From Marinomonas maritima (GTDB lineage Bacteria; Pseudomonadota; Gammaproteobacteria; Pseudomonadales; Marinomonadaceae), in NCBI RefSeq assembly GCF_024435075.2, contig NZ_JAMZEG020000001.1, positions 620,001 to 684,000 of the forward strand: a DNA stretch of 64,000 nt, read 5' to 3'. Positions 1 through 9,325 of the stretch are shown piece after piece. The position numbers and the translations under genes are program-made. Within the stretch, counting starts at the first letter, position 1. Each line of letters opens with the position of its first letter. Under the pieces are notes generated by a model. That model worked only from the letters and a program-made list of their open reading frames with translations, did no database searches and was not told the origin of the DNA.

Positions 1-254
1 ATAATTTAACTCAAAATCAGCAAGTTCATTTGATCGCCAGTTATGATGACTCCCTTGATATAGAAGTAACGCTGAACAGAATAGCCCAATACAGTTTGGC
101 TTACTCATTGCGAGAGATGGTTTGGTTGCTACTGAAGCACGTAGTGACACCTGAAGACACGTTGTCACTGGAATATTATTATGAATTTAAGGTAACACCA
201 ACACTTAACCCTTTTATCGTTCTAGATGATAATGCAGTGAAGGCGCGAAGCTAG
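1..254 (+). CDS. C-terminal part of an unknown protein (5' end outside window)
   Basis: The frame is open from the first bases of the window to a TAG at 252-254, so this is the 3' end of a longer gene and not a small gene starting at the internal TTG (30). The visible ~84 residues are rather acidic and rich in Leu and Tyr (a YYYEF stretch near the end), with no signal peptide, membrane segment or motif I recognise. It lies directly upstream of ung with no gap: the TAG is followed at once by the ung ATG, so the two are probably co-transcribed and translationally coupled. I cannot assign a function from this fragment. Confidence 0.7.
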   Translation, partial: NLTQNQQVHLIASYDDSLDIEVTLNRIAQYSLAYSLREMVWLLLKHVVTPEDTLSLEYYYEFKVTPTLNPFIVLDDNAVKARS

Positions 255-977
255 ATGATGAATATAACGAGTGATTGGAATGATTACTTAGCGGATGAGT
301 TTAAAAAAGATTATATGCAATCTTTGCAGCAATTTTTACAAGCTGAAAAGCAGAAGAAGGCTTTGTATCCTGATGAATTGGAGTATTTTACTGCTTTAAA
401 TTCCACGCCTTTTAGTCGGGTCAAGGTCGTGATATTGGGTCAAGACCCTTATCACGGAGAAGGGCAAGCGCATGGCTTGTCCTTTTCAGTGAAACCTGAC
501 GTAAAAATACCACCGTCGTTGATGAATATTTATAAAGAATTGAACATGGATTTGGGTATTACGCCGGTGGATCATGGTTATTTATTACCGTGGGCGGAGC
601 AAGGTGTCTTATTACTAAATAGCATTCTAACGGTAGAGGCAAGAAAGCCGGGCTCTCATCAAAACAAAGGCTGGGAAATTTTTACAGATAAAATTATAGA
701 GTTGATCAATGAAAAGCACGAAGGTGTTGTTTTTATGTTGTGGGGAGCCTATGCGCAAAAAAAGGGAAGACACATTGATCGTAAAAAGCATTACGTATTA
801 GAAAGCGTTCACCCTTCGCCCTTGTCTGCTTATCGTGGGTTCCTAGGGTGTCAGCATTTTTCTAAAGCCAACAAATATCTATCTCGTATTGGCAAAGAGC
901 CGATAAAATGGGCGTTGGATCCAATTGATAAAAAGCTCACTGTAAAGAAAACTGGTCAGATAACCTTGCCGTTCTGA
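255..977 (+). CDS. ung: Uracil-DNA glycosylase (family 1)
   Basis: Removes uracil from DNA, arising from cytosine deamination or dUMP incorporation, as the first step of base excision repair. The 240-residue length fits family 1 UDG. The water-activating motif GQDPYHGEGQAHG is at residues 62-74 with catalytic Asp64, the LLLN segment is near 119-122, and the DNA-intercalating/active-site motif HPSPLSAYRGF starts at 186 with catalytic His186. Two adjacent ATGs (255 and 258) are possible starts; either begins right after the upstream stop codon, so translation is probably coupled. The gene is complete and looks ordinary. It is followed by a bidirectional hairpin shared with the convergent ygfZ. 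Confidence 0.97.
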   Translation: MMNITSDWNDYLADEFKKDYMQSLQQFLQAEKQKKALYPDELEYFTALNSTPFSRVKVVILGQDPYHGEGQAHGLSFSVKPDVKIPPSLMNIYKELNMDLGITPVDHGYLLPWAEQGVLLLNSILTVEARKPGSHQNKGWEIFTDKIIELINEKHEGVVFMLWGAYAQKKGRHIDRKKHYVLESVHPSPLSAYRGFLGCQHFSKANKYLSRIGKEPIKWALDPIDKKLTVKKTGQITLPF

Positions 978-993
978 TGTGTTCCAAGCTAAG

Positions 994-1021
994 AAAATGG
1001 CGTCCATGTGACGCCATTTTT
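994..1021. terminator. Bidirectional intrinsic terminator between ung and ygfZ
   Basis: An 11-bp perfect stem (994-1004 with 1010-1020) closes a 5-nt loop. It is A-rich on the left and T-rich on the right, so it can end transcription of both convergent genes. Confidence 0.85.
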
Positions 1022-1037
1022 GCTTTATAGACTGTGC

Positions 1038-1982
1038 TTATTTCTTTATGTCTAACGGATAGGGAAGTGGCAATAAGGTGACGTCCTGATTGCCCAACAA
1101 AATTTTATCCATTTCGTTTGGTTCAATATTCAAAATAATTTGGGCAAAGTAAGTCTCTTCGATATTCGTTACGGCAAAGACTTGACCGATAGTTTTGCCT
1201 TGCCCATCAGTGATGTCCAACGTGGCATCTCTATGTCCTTGCCATGTACCCAAAATTAACTGCTTCTTAGACTTACCTCGATATTGCATTCGCGCAACGA
1301 TTTCTTGTCCGGTATAACAACCCTTGGTAAAGCTGATGCCGCCGGTACTTTGCATGTTGAGCCACTGAGGTAAGATAGCTTCACTTTGCTCTAAAGTAAT
1401 AAGTGGGCGAGCAGCCAATATTGTCAGAGCCGCCAGTTCTTCATTTTTTTCTTCGACCGTCGTGTTCCCTTGATTGGTAATGAGCCACTGGATTTCTATT
1501 GGGTCATGGCAAAGTGTCAGAGTGATTGTTTCATTATTGTGAGTTGTGATGAAGCGCTCAGGCAACGTTCTTGAAACCGTGTCAATGCGTTGTGATGTAA
1601 TTCTTGTATGTATTACAAAGGTATCTTGGTTGTCTATCAATTCAGCTTTGAAAAATACGGCATATTTTCTTAAATGTAATAACGTTTTTTCGATCAAGTC
1701 TTTTGACATTAACATGAGAATATCATCGTTCTCTTGAACGAGGTAAAAGCTGGAAATAATACGACCTTTGATACTGCAAATTGCACCGTATAACCCATGA
1801 TCGTGAGACAATTTATTGATGTCGCAGGTTATTTGGCCTTGTAAAAATTTTCTAGAGTCCGGGCCAATAACACGTAAAACACCGATATTTTGTTGTTTTG
1901 CAATGATGTCTTTGTTCAGTAGTATTGGGTCAATGATGTTTTGAAGCGAGATCATAAAGCTTTCCATAAAAAGATCGGGCAT
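1038..1982 (-). CDS. ygfZ: Folate-binding tRNA-modifying / Fe-S maintenance protein YgfZ
   Basis: YgfZ is a GcvT-like tetrahydrofolate-binding cytoplasmic protein that supports activity of some Fe-S enzymes, such as the tRNA methylthiotransferase MiaB. The family signature K-G-C-Y-T-G-Q-E (KGCYTGQEIVARMQYRG) is present in the C-terminal half, including the functionally important cysteine. Length 314 aa is close to the family norm of about 325. The first ATG (1982) has no obvious ribosome binding site. The third in-frame ATG (codon ending 1955) is preceded by GGAAAG and may be the real start, giving 305 aa. The gene is monocistronic and convergent with ung. Confidence 0.93.
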   Translation of the reverse strand: MPDLFMESFMISLQNIIDPILLNKDIIAKQQNIGVLRVIGPDSRKFLQGQITCDINKLSHDHGLYGAICSIKGRIISSFYLVQENDDILMLMSKDLIEKTLLHLRKYAVFFKAELIDNQDTFVIHTRITSQRIDTVSRTLPERFITTHNNETITLTLCHDPIEIQWLITNQGNTTVEEKNEELAALTILAARPLITLEQSEAILPQWLNMQSTGGISFTKGCYTGQEIVARMQYRGKSKKQLILGTWQGHRDATLDITDGQGKTIGQVFAVTNIEETYFAQIILNIEPNEMDKILLGNQDVTLLPLPYPLDIKK

Positions 1983-2066
1983 GAAAAAGGTTCGCAGCTT
2001 ATACTGCGTGAACAGCTTATCAGTGATGCCTATTCTTGTATTTTCAATAGCATTAGCCTAAAGATT

Positions 2067-3074
2067 TTAGTCTACCTCTAGTTCTGCAAACTGAGTTTGT
2101 ACTTTAAGCAGTTTTGGAAGTTCCTGTAGAAGTAAAGGGGGGAGTGCTGGATCAAAATGTTTTCCACTTTGCTCCATAATGTAATTAATCGCTTTTTCTG
2201 TAGACCATGCTTTCTTATAAGGACGCTCGCTAGTCAAGGCGTCAAACACGTCGACTAATGCAACGATTCGTCCTTCGATTGGAATCTCTTCGCCGGACAA
2301 ACCATTCGGATAACCTGTGCCATCCCACTTTTCATGGTGTGTCATAGCAACGGAATGAGCCAGCTCTATAAGGTATGAGCTGGGATTGGATAAGATTTCT
2401 CCCCCTATTTGAGCATGGGTCTTCATTATTTCGTACTCTTCAGCGGTGAGCTTACCTGGCTTAAGTAGTATATTATCCGCTATGCCTATTTTACCGATGT
2501 CGTGCATGGGGGCCGCCATCATTAGATCTTCTGCTGACTCTTCACAAAAGCCGTAGGCTCTTGCAATGATTTTTGCAAAGCGACTCATGCGCTGTACATG
2601 CATGCCCGTTTCATTGTCTTTGTATTCTGCTGCTCGTCCTAGGCGATGTATTAAATCGATATGAGTAGTGAGCAGTTCGTCTGCTTTAATCAAAGACAGG
2701 TGTGTCTTTACACGTGCTAAAACAATGGACGGTATAATAGGTTTTACAATGTAGTCAACGGCCCCAATTTCAAACCCTTTTTCTTCGTCAATACTGTCTT
2801 TGAGCGCAGTAACAAAGATCACTGGGATATCCGCGGTTGCAGGGTTTTGTTTGAGCCGCTCGCATACTTCCAATCCTGTCATTTCTGGCATCATGATATC
2901 GAGTAATATAAGATCAACCTGTTCTTTTTCGACTAATTTTAGGGCGTCCTGTCCTGAACGGGCAAAAGATAAGCGATATTTAGCGGCCTGTAGAACTTGT
3001 TTTAACACTCTTAAATTTGTTGGCTCATCATCTACCAATAGAATGCGAGGGGCCTGTTTGCTGCCAATTCTCAT
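2067..3074 (-). CDS. HD-GYP domain response regulator (probable c-di-GMP phosphodiesterase)
   Basis: RpfG-like two-domain regulator of 335 aa. An N-terminal receiver domain (about 10-125) carries the phospho-acceptor Asp59 in LILLDIMMP and the conserved Lys near 111. The C-terminal HD-GYP domain (about 140-330) has the intact HD pair at 191-192 (HDIGKIGI), HH at 246-247 and the GYP signature (DGTGYPNGL, 251-259). All metal-binding and signature residues are there, so it is predicted to hydrolyse cyclic di-GMP. The start codon overlaps the stop of the upstream hybrid kinase in an ATGA (3071-3074), so kinase and regulator are translationally coupled and probably work as a pair. There is no DNA-binding domain. 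Confidence 0.93.
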   Translation of the reverse strand: MRIGSKQAPRILLVDDEPTNLRVLKQVLQAAKYRLSFARSGQDALKLVEKEQVDLILLDIMMPEMTGLEVCERLKQNPATADIPVIFVTALKDSIDEEKGFEIGAVDYIVKPIIPSIVLARVKTHLSLIKADELLTTHIDLIHRLGRAAEYKDNETGMHVQRMSRFAKIIARAYGFCEESAEDLMMAAPMHDIGKIGIADNILLKPGKLTAEEYEIMKTHAQIGGEILSNPSSYLIELAHSVAMTHHEKWDGTGYPNGLSGEEIPIEGRIVALVDVFDALTSERPYKKAWSTEKAINYIMEQSGKHFDPALPPLLLQELPKLLKVQTQFAELEVD

Positions 3075-6000
3075 CTATCGGACTCCTTTGCTATTAATTT
3101 TTTTAAGTGCGTCAGTGTAATGATGGCACTATTGAAATCAAAATCGCTGATTGCCTTGCTTACTTCAATTGCTTGTCTTTTCATTGCTTTTGGCACGCTA
3201 CTGATAAGCAAATCTATGTTTTCGTCATCCACTTCTCCCGATTCTGCAGAAAGGGTGAGGATATCGAGTAGAGATAATAATTCTATTTTTGAAAACATGA
3301 CTTGAGTACTTATTGGTTGAACTTGTAAGTCGGCACCAAGTTTTTCCTTCAGTTTCTGCAACTCTTCCATGAACTCTGATAATGAGGAGGACAAACTCTG
3401 AATGTTTTTTAAGCATAGATCATAATTTTTTGTTTGTGCTGTGCGCTCTATTTTCACCATCGAATTGGAAATATTTAGTAGTGCTAGATTTCCAGATGTT
3501 CCTTTTATTGCATGTGCTAATGTGTTGATTTCTTCATATTCATGAGCGGATAAGAGTACTAAGAGTCTATTTATTAAATCGGCGTTGTGTGAGGCAAATT
3601 TTGACAACTCAGTTACATAAATTGGCATTTCACTCCATAGTGAAAGGCCCTTACTGATATTGATTTGTAGATTATTATGGTCGCTGGCAGCCTCATCAAT
3701 GCTTTCTTGATTAAGCAATATTGGCGTTTCGTTTAGCACTCTTGCCATTTCGGCAACCAAAGTATGGATGTCTATGGGCTTGTTTGCAAAACCGTCCATC
3801 CCTGCCTGTTGTGCTTCTAATTTATCTTCTAAAAGCACGTTTGCGGTTAAGGCGATGACGGGCGTATGACGGAGTTGGTTTTCTTTCTCATATTGTCTGA
3901 TAACTTGAGTCGCCATTAAACCATCCATATTAGGCATTTGAATGTCCATTAGAATGATATCAGGTGCTAAGTTTTTAAATTGTTCAATGGCTTGAATGCC
4001 ATCTTTTGCTAAAAAGATAGCATGCCCTTGTCGTTTTAAAAGTAGGGTAAGCAATGTTAAGTTTTGTTCTATGTCATCCGCGAGGAGTATTTTTTTAGGC
4101 GTGATTATTGGCTGCTGAAATAATGTTACCTCTTTAGGCATTTCAGACTCTATTAAAGGTAAATCGAAATAAAAGTAGCTACCAACACCCATGTTGCTTT
4201 TAGCATGAAGTTCTCCGCCCATTAATGTTACTAGCTGTTTTGAAATACTGGTGCCTAATCCAGTGCCGCCAAAACGTCGACTCATGGAAGCATCGGCTTG
4301 TGTAAACGGATCAAAAATACTCTTCAAGCGTTCTGGAGGAATACCTATGCCGGAATCTTGTACACTAAAACGTATGCTGTTGTTACTGTTTTGGGAGACG
4401 GTTAGGGTTACATGACCCTTTTCGGTGAACTTTATGGCATTGCCTAAAATATTCATTAGTACTTGTCGTATGCGGTCTTCTGCGCCTAAATAAGCTCGCG
4501 CAACATCAGCCTCTATTTCAAAGTGTAGTTCTAAGCCTTTATTTCTTGCTTGTAGCCACAGCGTTGATATCACCGTGTCTACCATGTTAGCAAGTACAAA
4601 TACTTGCATATCTAACTCTAATTTGTTTTTTTCTAATTTGGCGCTGTCAAGAATGTCGTTGAGAAGGTGAAGCAGAGATCGAGCGGATTTACTGATGGTG
4701 GCTAGGTGTTTTTTGTTTTCACCCGATACATCAGAATCTAACAGAATATCTGAAAAACCAATGATAGCGTTCATTGGGGTGCGTATTTCGTGGCTCATGT
4801 TTGCCAAAAATGACGATTTACTTTCCGCAGATGCTTCCGCTTTTATTTTTGCTAAACGTAGTTCATTTTCTATCTCAATACGTTGTGAAATGTCTAAAAT
4901 GACACCATCAATCCATTCAGGATCGCCTTTTTCATTGTAAATAACAGAGCCACTTTCCAGTACCCAAACATAGTGGCCTTCTTTATGTCTTAAACGATAC
5001 TCTATTTTATAGGTTTGGCGCTCTTCAATTGCTTTGTCGACAACAACTGCAATGTTCTTTAGATCATCTGGGTGAACCAGTTTTCCAAAGGAGACGTCGT
5101 TATTATAAAAGTCAGCAGTGCCCCACCCTGCGACATCATAAATAGCATCACTTACGAAAATGGCCGTCCAATCTTTATCCATTAAGCAACGAAATGAGGC
5201 TCCTGGAATATTTTTAATTAAAGAGCTGTATTGTTTTTCGCTTTTTTTGATGGTTTCTTCCATCGATTTTCTAATAGAAATGTCATTAATAAAAGCAACA
5301 AAGAGTGTTTCGTTGTCGGGAGTATCAACACGGCCGATTCCCATTCTGATTGGAAAAACGCGACCATTTTTGTCTATAGCGAGAATTTCTCTTTCAGTAC
5401 CCAGAACGCTTGTCTCGCCGGTTTTTCGGAACATGGCTAAACAATCATTAAATTCGTCGCTATATTTCTGGGGAAATAAATGATTGAAGGGCCGATGGAT
5501 AATGTCTTCTTCCTGCCAACCGAAAATAGTATAGGCTGCTTTATTTAGTTCTTTGATAGTGCCATTACTGTCAATAGTGATGATGCCATCAATCGCTGTA
5601 TCCAATGTTGTTTTTAATCGTACTTCACTGGCGGTTTTTTCTAATAATAGCTGACGGTACCGTAACTGAGAGGCAATATTACTCGCAAGAATAGAAAGCA
5701 ATAAAGTAATAGTGGCAACGACAAAGGAAAGGTAACTGTTGGGGTTATTTGATATGTGCGTCATTTCTACATCGTTGGATGAGATGAAGCGTGCTCCCGC
5801 CATACCCGCATAGTGCATTCCTGAAATAGCAGATCCCATGATCAAAGCGCTGATGCTACTTACCCACTTTTGACTGAGACCTGTCCATAACCTTCCGACG
5901 TAGTACTGTGTGGACAGCGCAATAAAAGCAAGTACGACGGCTATGATAATAGAACAAAAGAACCAAACTGGGTCATACCTAAGCTCAACATCCATTCCCA

Positions 6001-6439
6001 TGGCTTCCATGCCGATATAATGCATAGTGCCAATACCGCCGCCGACGAGTACACCATTAATTAGTAATTGCCAAACACTTAAGTTTGGCTTGATCAGTCT
6101 CTTTAATGTGACGTAAGAGGCTAAAATGCTAGGTATTAAAGAAACAGCCGTAAGTAATGGGTCATAAGAAACAGGGTGTCCCATGTTGAATGCCAGCATA
6201 CCAACAAAATGCATGCTCCAAATGCCGCCGGCCATAATAAAAGAGCCAGACACGAGCGCAATGTTTTTGTATTTTTTGATAACAATGTGTTGTGCAATGG
6301 AAGCGAAGTGAAGAGCAAAAAATGAGGCCACTACAGCAAGCACAATGGAAAGAGCAACAAGGAGGTAGTCGTAGTCTCCTATCATTAGGTTGCTATTATC
6401 TGCCTGGGTGACGAAAAAATGATTAAGCCATTGCATCAA
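3071..6439 (-). CDS. MHYT-PAS-PAS hybrid sensor histidine kinase with receiver and HPt domains
   Basis: A 1122-residue membrane sensor kinase. The N-terminus is a seven-helix MHYT domain (about 25-260) with three MHxxGM repeats (MHFVGM at 76, MHYIGM at 139, MHYAGM at 208), proposed to bind metal and sense diatomic gases. Two PAS domains follow (about 270-390 and 400-520), the second with a PAC segment. HisKA has the phospho-His at 550 (SHEIRTPMNAI). HATPase_c has N-box NILGNAIKF (663-671), G1 box DSGIGIP and G2 box GTGLGT. The receiver has Asp832 in LMDIQMP, and the HPt has His976 in AHAIKGTSG. All phosphorelay residues are present. The adjacent HD-GYP regulator, overlapping by 4 nt, is the likely output, linking the signal to c-di-GMP turnover. 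Confidence 0.93.
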   Translation of the reverse strand: MMQWLNHFFVTQADNSNLMIGDYDYLLVALSIVLAVVASFFALHFASIAQHIVIKKYKNIALVSGSFIMAGGIWSMHFVGMLAFNMGHPVSYDPLLTAVSLIPSILASYVTLKRLIKPNLSVWQLLINGVLVGGGIGTMHYIGMEAMGMDVELRYDPVWFFCSIIIAVVLAFIALSTQYYVGRLWTGLSQKWVSSISALIMGSAISGMHYAGMAGARFISSNDVEMTHISNNPNSYLSFVVATITLLLSILASNIASQLRYRQLLLEKTASEVRLKTTLDTAIDGIITIDSNGTIKELNKAAYTIFGWQEEDIIHRPFNHLFPQKYSDEFNDCLAMFRKTGETSVLGTEREILAIDKNGRVFPIRMGIGRVDTPDNETLFVAFINDISIRKSMEETIKKSEKQYSSLIKNIPGASFRCLMDKDWTAIFVSDAIYDVAGWGTADFYNNDVSFGKLVHPDDLKNIAVVVDKAIEERQTYKIEYRLRHKEGHYVWVLESGSVIYNEKGDPEWIDGVILDISQRIEIENELRLAKIKAEASAESKSSFLANMSHEIRTPMNAIIGFSDILLDSDVSGENKKHLATISKSARSLLHLLNDILDSAKLEKNKLELDMQVFVLANMVDTVISTLWLQARNKGLELHFEIEADVARAYLGAEDRIRQVLMNILGNAIKFTEKGHVTLTVSQNSNNSIRFSVQDSGIGIPPERLKSIFDPFTQADASMSRRFGGTGLGTSISKQLVTLMGGELHAKSNMGVGSYFYFDLPLIESEMPKEVTLFQQPIITPKKILLADDIEQNLTLLTLLLKRQGHAIFLAKDGIQAIEQFKNLAPDIILMDIQMPNMDGLMATQVIRQYEKENQLRHTPVIALTANVLLEDKLEAQQAGMDGFANKPIDIHTLVAEMARVLNETPILLNQESIDEAASDHNNLQINISKGLSLWSEMPIYVTELSKFASHNADLINRLLVLLSAHEYEEINTLAHAIKGTSGNLALLNISNSMVKIERTAQTKNYDLCLKNIQSLSSSLSEFMEELQKLKEKLGADLQVQPISTQVMFSKIELLSLLDILTLSAESGEVDDENIDLLISSVPKAMKRQAIEVSKAISDFDFNSAIITLTHLKKLIAKESDR

Positions 6440-6707
6440 GCTATTTATTACCTGTGTGATTAGTTATTTTGAAGAAATTAATTCATCAAAAGGTCTGTGT
6501 GTTTTTTAGTGACCTCTTGGGCTCAGTTTATACTTTTTTTTAAACGGCATTAAAGTTAACTTTTTCTATTGTCTAACGGTACAAAAAAGGCCAATTGGTC
6601 AGGTATCGTTGACTCTATTCACTATTCTTTCGAATATAGAAAAATAGAAATGATATGAGCATAGAATGCCATATTCAAACACAAAGCCAATAACAAATTT
6701 TAATAGA
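6440..6707. other. Intergenic region between divergent kinase and xylulokinase genes
   Basis: About 270 bp upstream of two divergent genes, so it must hold both promoters. It is A+T-rich with several T-tracts. I could not fix a convincing -35/-10 pair or operator by eye. Confidence 0.4.
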
Positions 6708-8210
6708 ATGAGTAATAAAATGTATTTAGGTCTTGATCTTGGAACATCGGGTTTAAAAGGCGTCGTTATTGACGACAAAGGCAATGTTCTGGCACAAGAG
6801 TCAGCTTCTTTGATGGTCAGTAGTCCCAATGCCACTTGGTCTGAGCAGGACCCTTTATCGTGGTGGCAGGCGTGTGTTGATGTGATTGAGCAATTACAGC
6901 AGCGCTTGGATTTGAGCAAACTAAAAGCATTGGGGTTATCAGGGCAAATGCATGGTGCCACATTGTTAGACAGCCAAGGCGATGTTTTGCGACCTTGTAT
7001 TTTATGGAATGATGGTCGTAGTCAGGCGCAATGCCAAGCCTTGATGGCGGAGTTTCCTGATTTAATCGAGCGTTCAGGCAACCTTGCTATGCCGGGTTTT
7101 ACCGCACCTAAAATACGCTGGGTGCAAGAAAACGAGCCAGAGGTCTTTGCAAAACTCGCTTTTGTATTGTTACCCAAAGATTATTTGGCTTATCGCCTAA
7201 CGGGCGAGATGTCATCGGATTGTTCGGATGCGGCGGGAACCTTGTGGCTGAATCCTGAAACTCGTCAGTGGGACGATGTTTTATTGGCCGCGACGGGTTT
7301 AACACAAGCGAATATGCCTAAGGTTTTTGAAGGCTGCGATCTCGTGGGCGTACTATCGGAAGAGGTTGCTCAGCGGCTTAAATTGCCCCAACTACCTGTC
7401 GTAGCGGGCGCTGGCGATAATGCCGCAGGCGCGGTCGGCATGGGGGTCACGAATCCTGGACAAGGTTTTATCTCATTGGGCACATCGGGCGTGTATTTCA
7501 CTGTCAGCGAATCCCACAAAGCGAATCCAGAAAATACCGTACATGCGTTTTGTCATGCATTGCCGAACCGTTGGCATCAAATGGGCGTGACATTAAGCGC
7601 AGCAAACTCATTGGCTTGGTTTTCTAAGTTGGTGGGCAAAACCGTTCCTGAATTACTGGACGGACTAGAAGATTCAGGCCTTCGGCGCACCAGTGTTCTG
7701 TTCTTACCGTATCTGAGTGGTGAGCGCACACCACACAATGATCCATTAGCGAATGGGCAATTTGTGGGGCTGACGAATACGACAAACGTAGATTTGATGA
7801 CATTAGCGGTACTTGAGGGTGTTGCGTTTTCTTTATTAGATTGTCAAAACGCACTGGACAGCGCAGGCAGTATTGCCGATGAGTTATCTTTGATTGGTGG
7901 TGGCGCGCGAAACGCGATGTGGCGTCAGATTATTGCTAATGTGCTAAACAAGCGACTTATTTATCGTGATGGCGGCGATGTAGGTCCCGGTTTGGGTGCG
8001 GCCCGTCTTGCGTTGTTAGGCGAGCAGCAAAGCCAAGGCAAAGACATTGAGCGACTTATTGCGGAATATTGCACTATGCCAGAAACATTAGAAGTTCATG
8101 AGCCAGAAGAAGCGACTAGATTGTACTATCAGGAAAAATACGATTTGTATCAGTCCCTTTATCAATCAACAAAAGGCCTAAGCGACAAGCTGGCTCTATT
8201 GTCCTCTTAA
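6708..8210 (+). CDS. xylB: Xylulokinase of the mannitol/arabitol locus
   Basis: FGGY-family kinase phosphorylating D-xylulose to D-xylulose 5-phosphate for the pentose phosphate pathway. Visible signatures are the N-terminal phosphate-binding loop GLDLGTSGLKGVV, the substrate segment GLSGQMHGATLLD with WNDGRS, the catalytic region GAGDNAAGAVGMG, SLGTSG, and the C-terminal ATP-binding GGGARNAMWRQI. Three in-frame ATGs exist (6666, 6708, 6720). Xylulokinases normally begin just before MYLGxDLGTSG, so 6708 or 6720 is preferred; none has a strong ribosome site. The locus matches Pseudomonas mtlEFGKDYZ, where mtlY is a xylulokinase, so it probably handles xylulose from arabitol oxidation. It is transcribed toward the AraC regulator gene, unlike mtlY, which lies within the operon. 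Confidence 0.92.
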   Translation: MSNKMYLGLDLGTSGLKGVVIDDKGNVLAQESASLMVSSPNATWSEQDPLSWWQACVDVIEQLQQRLDLSKLKALGLSGQMHGATLLDSQGDVLRPCILWNDGRSQAQCQALMAEFPDLIERSGNLAMPGFTAPKIRWVQENEPEVFAKLAFVLLPKDYLAYRLTGEMSSDCSDAAGTLWLNPETRQWDDVLLAATGLTQANMPKVFEGCDLVGVLSEEVAQRLKLPQLPVVAGAGDNAAGAVGMGVTNPGQGFISLGTSGVYFTVSESHKANPENTVHAFCHALPNRWHQMGVTLSAANSLAWFSKLVGKTVPELLDGLEDSGLRRTSVLFLPYLSGERTPHNDPLANGQFVGLTNTTNVDLMTLAVLEGVAFSLLDCQNALDSAGSIADELSLIGGGARNAMWRQIIANVLNKRLIYRDGGDVGPGLGAARLALLGEQQSQGKDIERLIAEYCTMPETLEVHEPEEATRLYYQEKYDLYQSLYQSTKGLSDKLALLSS

Positions 8211-8213
8211 TGA

Positions 8214-8250
8214 AAAAAATGCCGCTGACATAATGTATGCAGCGGCGTTT
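8214..8250. terminator. Hairpin terminator between xylB and the AraC regulator gene
   Basis: Stem GCCGCTG (8221-8227) pairs with CAGCGGC (8240-8246), with an inner CATA/TATG extension. An A-run on the left (8214-8219) becomes a T-tract on the minus strand, so it best serves the convergent regulator gene and probably also xylB. Confidence 0.75.
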
Positions 8251-8270
8251 CGTTATTCTTAAGTGCCCTG

Positions 8271-9167
8271 TTATGAAAGAGGTATAACGCCTTCAATATG
8301 AATGTTGCTTTGTGTGCGGAAGTCCCTTGGCGTTACGCCTTTTAATTCATGGAATCGACGGTTGAAATTGGCCACATTGTTGAAGCCAACTTGGAAGCAA
8401 ATAGTGGCGATTTGTTGGTCTGTTTCGATTAATAAACTGCAAGCGCGACTGATACGAACACGGTTTACAAACTCAATAAATCGATTGCCTGTGGCTTTCT
8501 TAAAAAAGCGAGAAAAGTGGCTGTCAGACATACAAATTAAGCTTGCTACACCTGAAAGGGTGATGTCTTGACTGTAATTTTTGGACACATAATCTACAAC
8601 GGTATTAATTTTTTTCTGTAATGTTTCACTGGATTTCAAGTCAATTTGAACGGTTGAAAGTAAGCGATAACTACGGCTTTTAGCGAGTTCTTGTAAGAGA
8701 GGAAGAGAAAGGATTAACCTAGATAGTCCACTGGCATTTCGTACTTTTTGAAAGGTTTCTTGCAGGTATCCATGGTCTAGATCAAAAAATTCAATTCCTG
8801 ATTTTGCTCTTGCCAGCATAGGTAGAATTTCTGCTAGCTCAGGTATGATTTTCATGCCATCCGAAAATGACTCATGGTGAAAGCGAATCACCATGTCTCT
8901 AAGCTGAACATCTTCTTGTTCGTTTTGACAGATCCAGTTATGAGGAAGTCTTGGTCCCGTTAAAATGAGCTGTCCCGGAGAATAGTTGCCAATATAATCG
9001 CCTATAAATACCTTTCCTGATGTCGCTACAATAAAGTGCAGCTCATAGTCATCATGGGCATGCCAGCGAATGAGATCGCTAGGGTAGCCATGCTCTAAAT
9101 ATCGAATGGTTTCGTTATCTTCAACGATTTCGTATTCAGGAGTGATGCGTTTGGCGGTATTAGACAT
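8271..9167 (-). CDS. mtlR: AraC-family transcriptional regulator of polyol genes (MtlR-like)
   Basis: N-terminal cupin-type sensing domain (HAHDDYELHFIV, GDYIGNYSPGQLIL) followed by a C-terminal double helix-turn-helix (RVRISRACSLLIETDQQIA and QVGFNNVANFNRRFHELKGVTPRDFR). Adjacency to the mannitol-type transporter/dehydrogenase operon, in the same orientation and 30-160 nt downstream of the dehydrogenase stop depending on orientation read, supports an MtlR role: polyol-responsive activation of that operon. The open frame reaches back to 9296, but the extra ~43 residues are hydrophobic and unlike the family. The Met at 9167 (MSNTAKRITPEYE), with GAGAAAG upstream, gives 298 aa, the usual AraC length. 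The ligand (mannitol, sorbitol or arabitol) cannot be told from sequence. Confidence 0.82.
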   Translation of the reverse strand: MSNTAKRITPEYEIVEDNETIRYLEHGYPSDLIRWHAHDDYELHFIVATSGKVFIGDYIGNYSPGQLILTGPRLPHNWICQNEQEDVQLRDMVIRFHHESFSDGMKIIPELAEILPMLARAKSGIEFFDLDHGYLQETFQKVRNASGLSRLILSLPLLQELAKSRSYRLLSTVQIDLKSSETLQKKINTVVDYVSKNYSQDITLSGVASLICMSDSHFSRFFKKATGNRFIEFVNRVRISRACSLLIETDQQIATICFQVGFNNVANFNRRFHELKGVTPRDFRTQSNIHIEGVIPLS

Positions 9168-9325
9168 AGTCTTTCTCATGGAGGCACAAATGTAAGGGTA
9201 GACTTTTTTGATCGTTTCTACGTTATCTTGCCACTTTATTTTTATTATTAATAATAAAATATCCCCAAGAAATAATGGTAAAACTGACTGAATCACCTTT
9301 ATTTCTTGGAGTAGGTTGCCATTAC

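Noticed and set aside
6666..6707. Longer N-terminus for xylulokinase from the ATG at 6666
   Set aside because: The extra residues (MPYSNTKPITNFNR) are not typical; family proteins start close to the MYLGxDLGTSG block.
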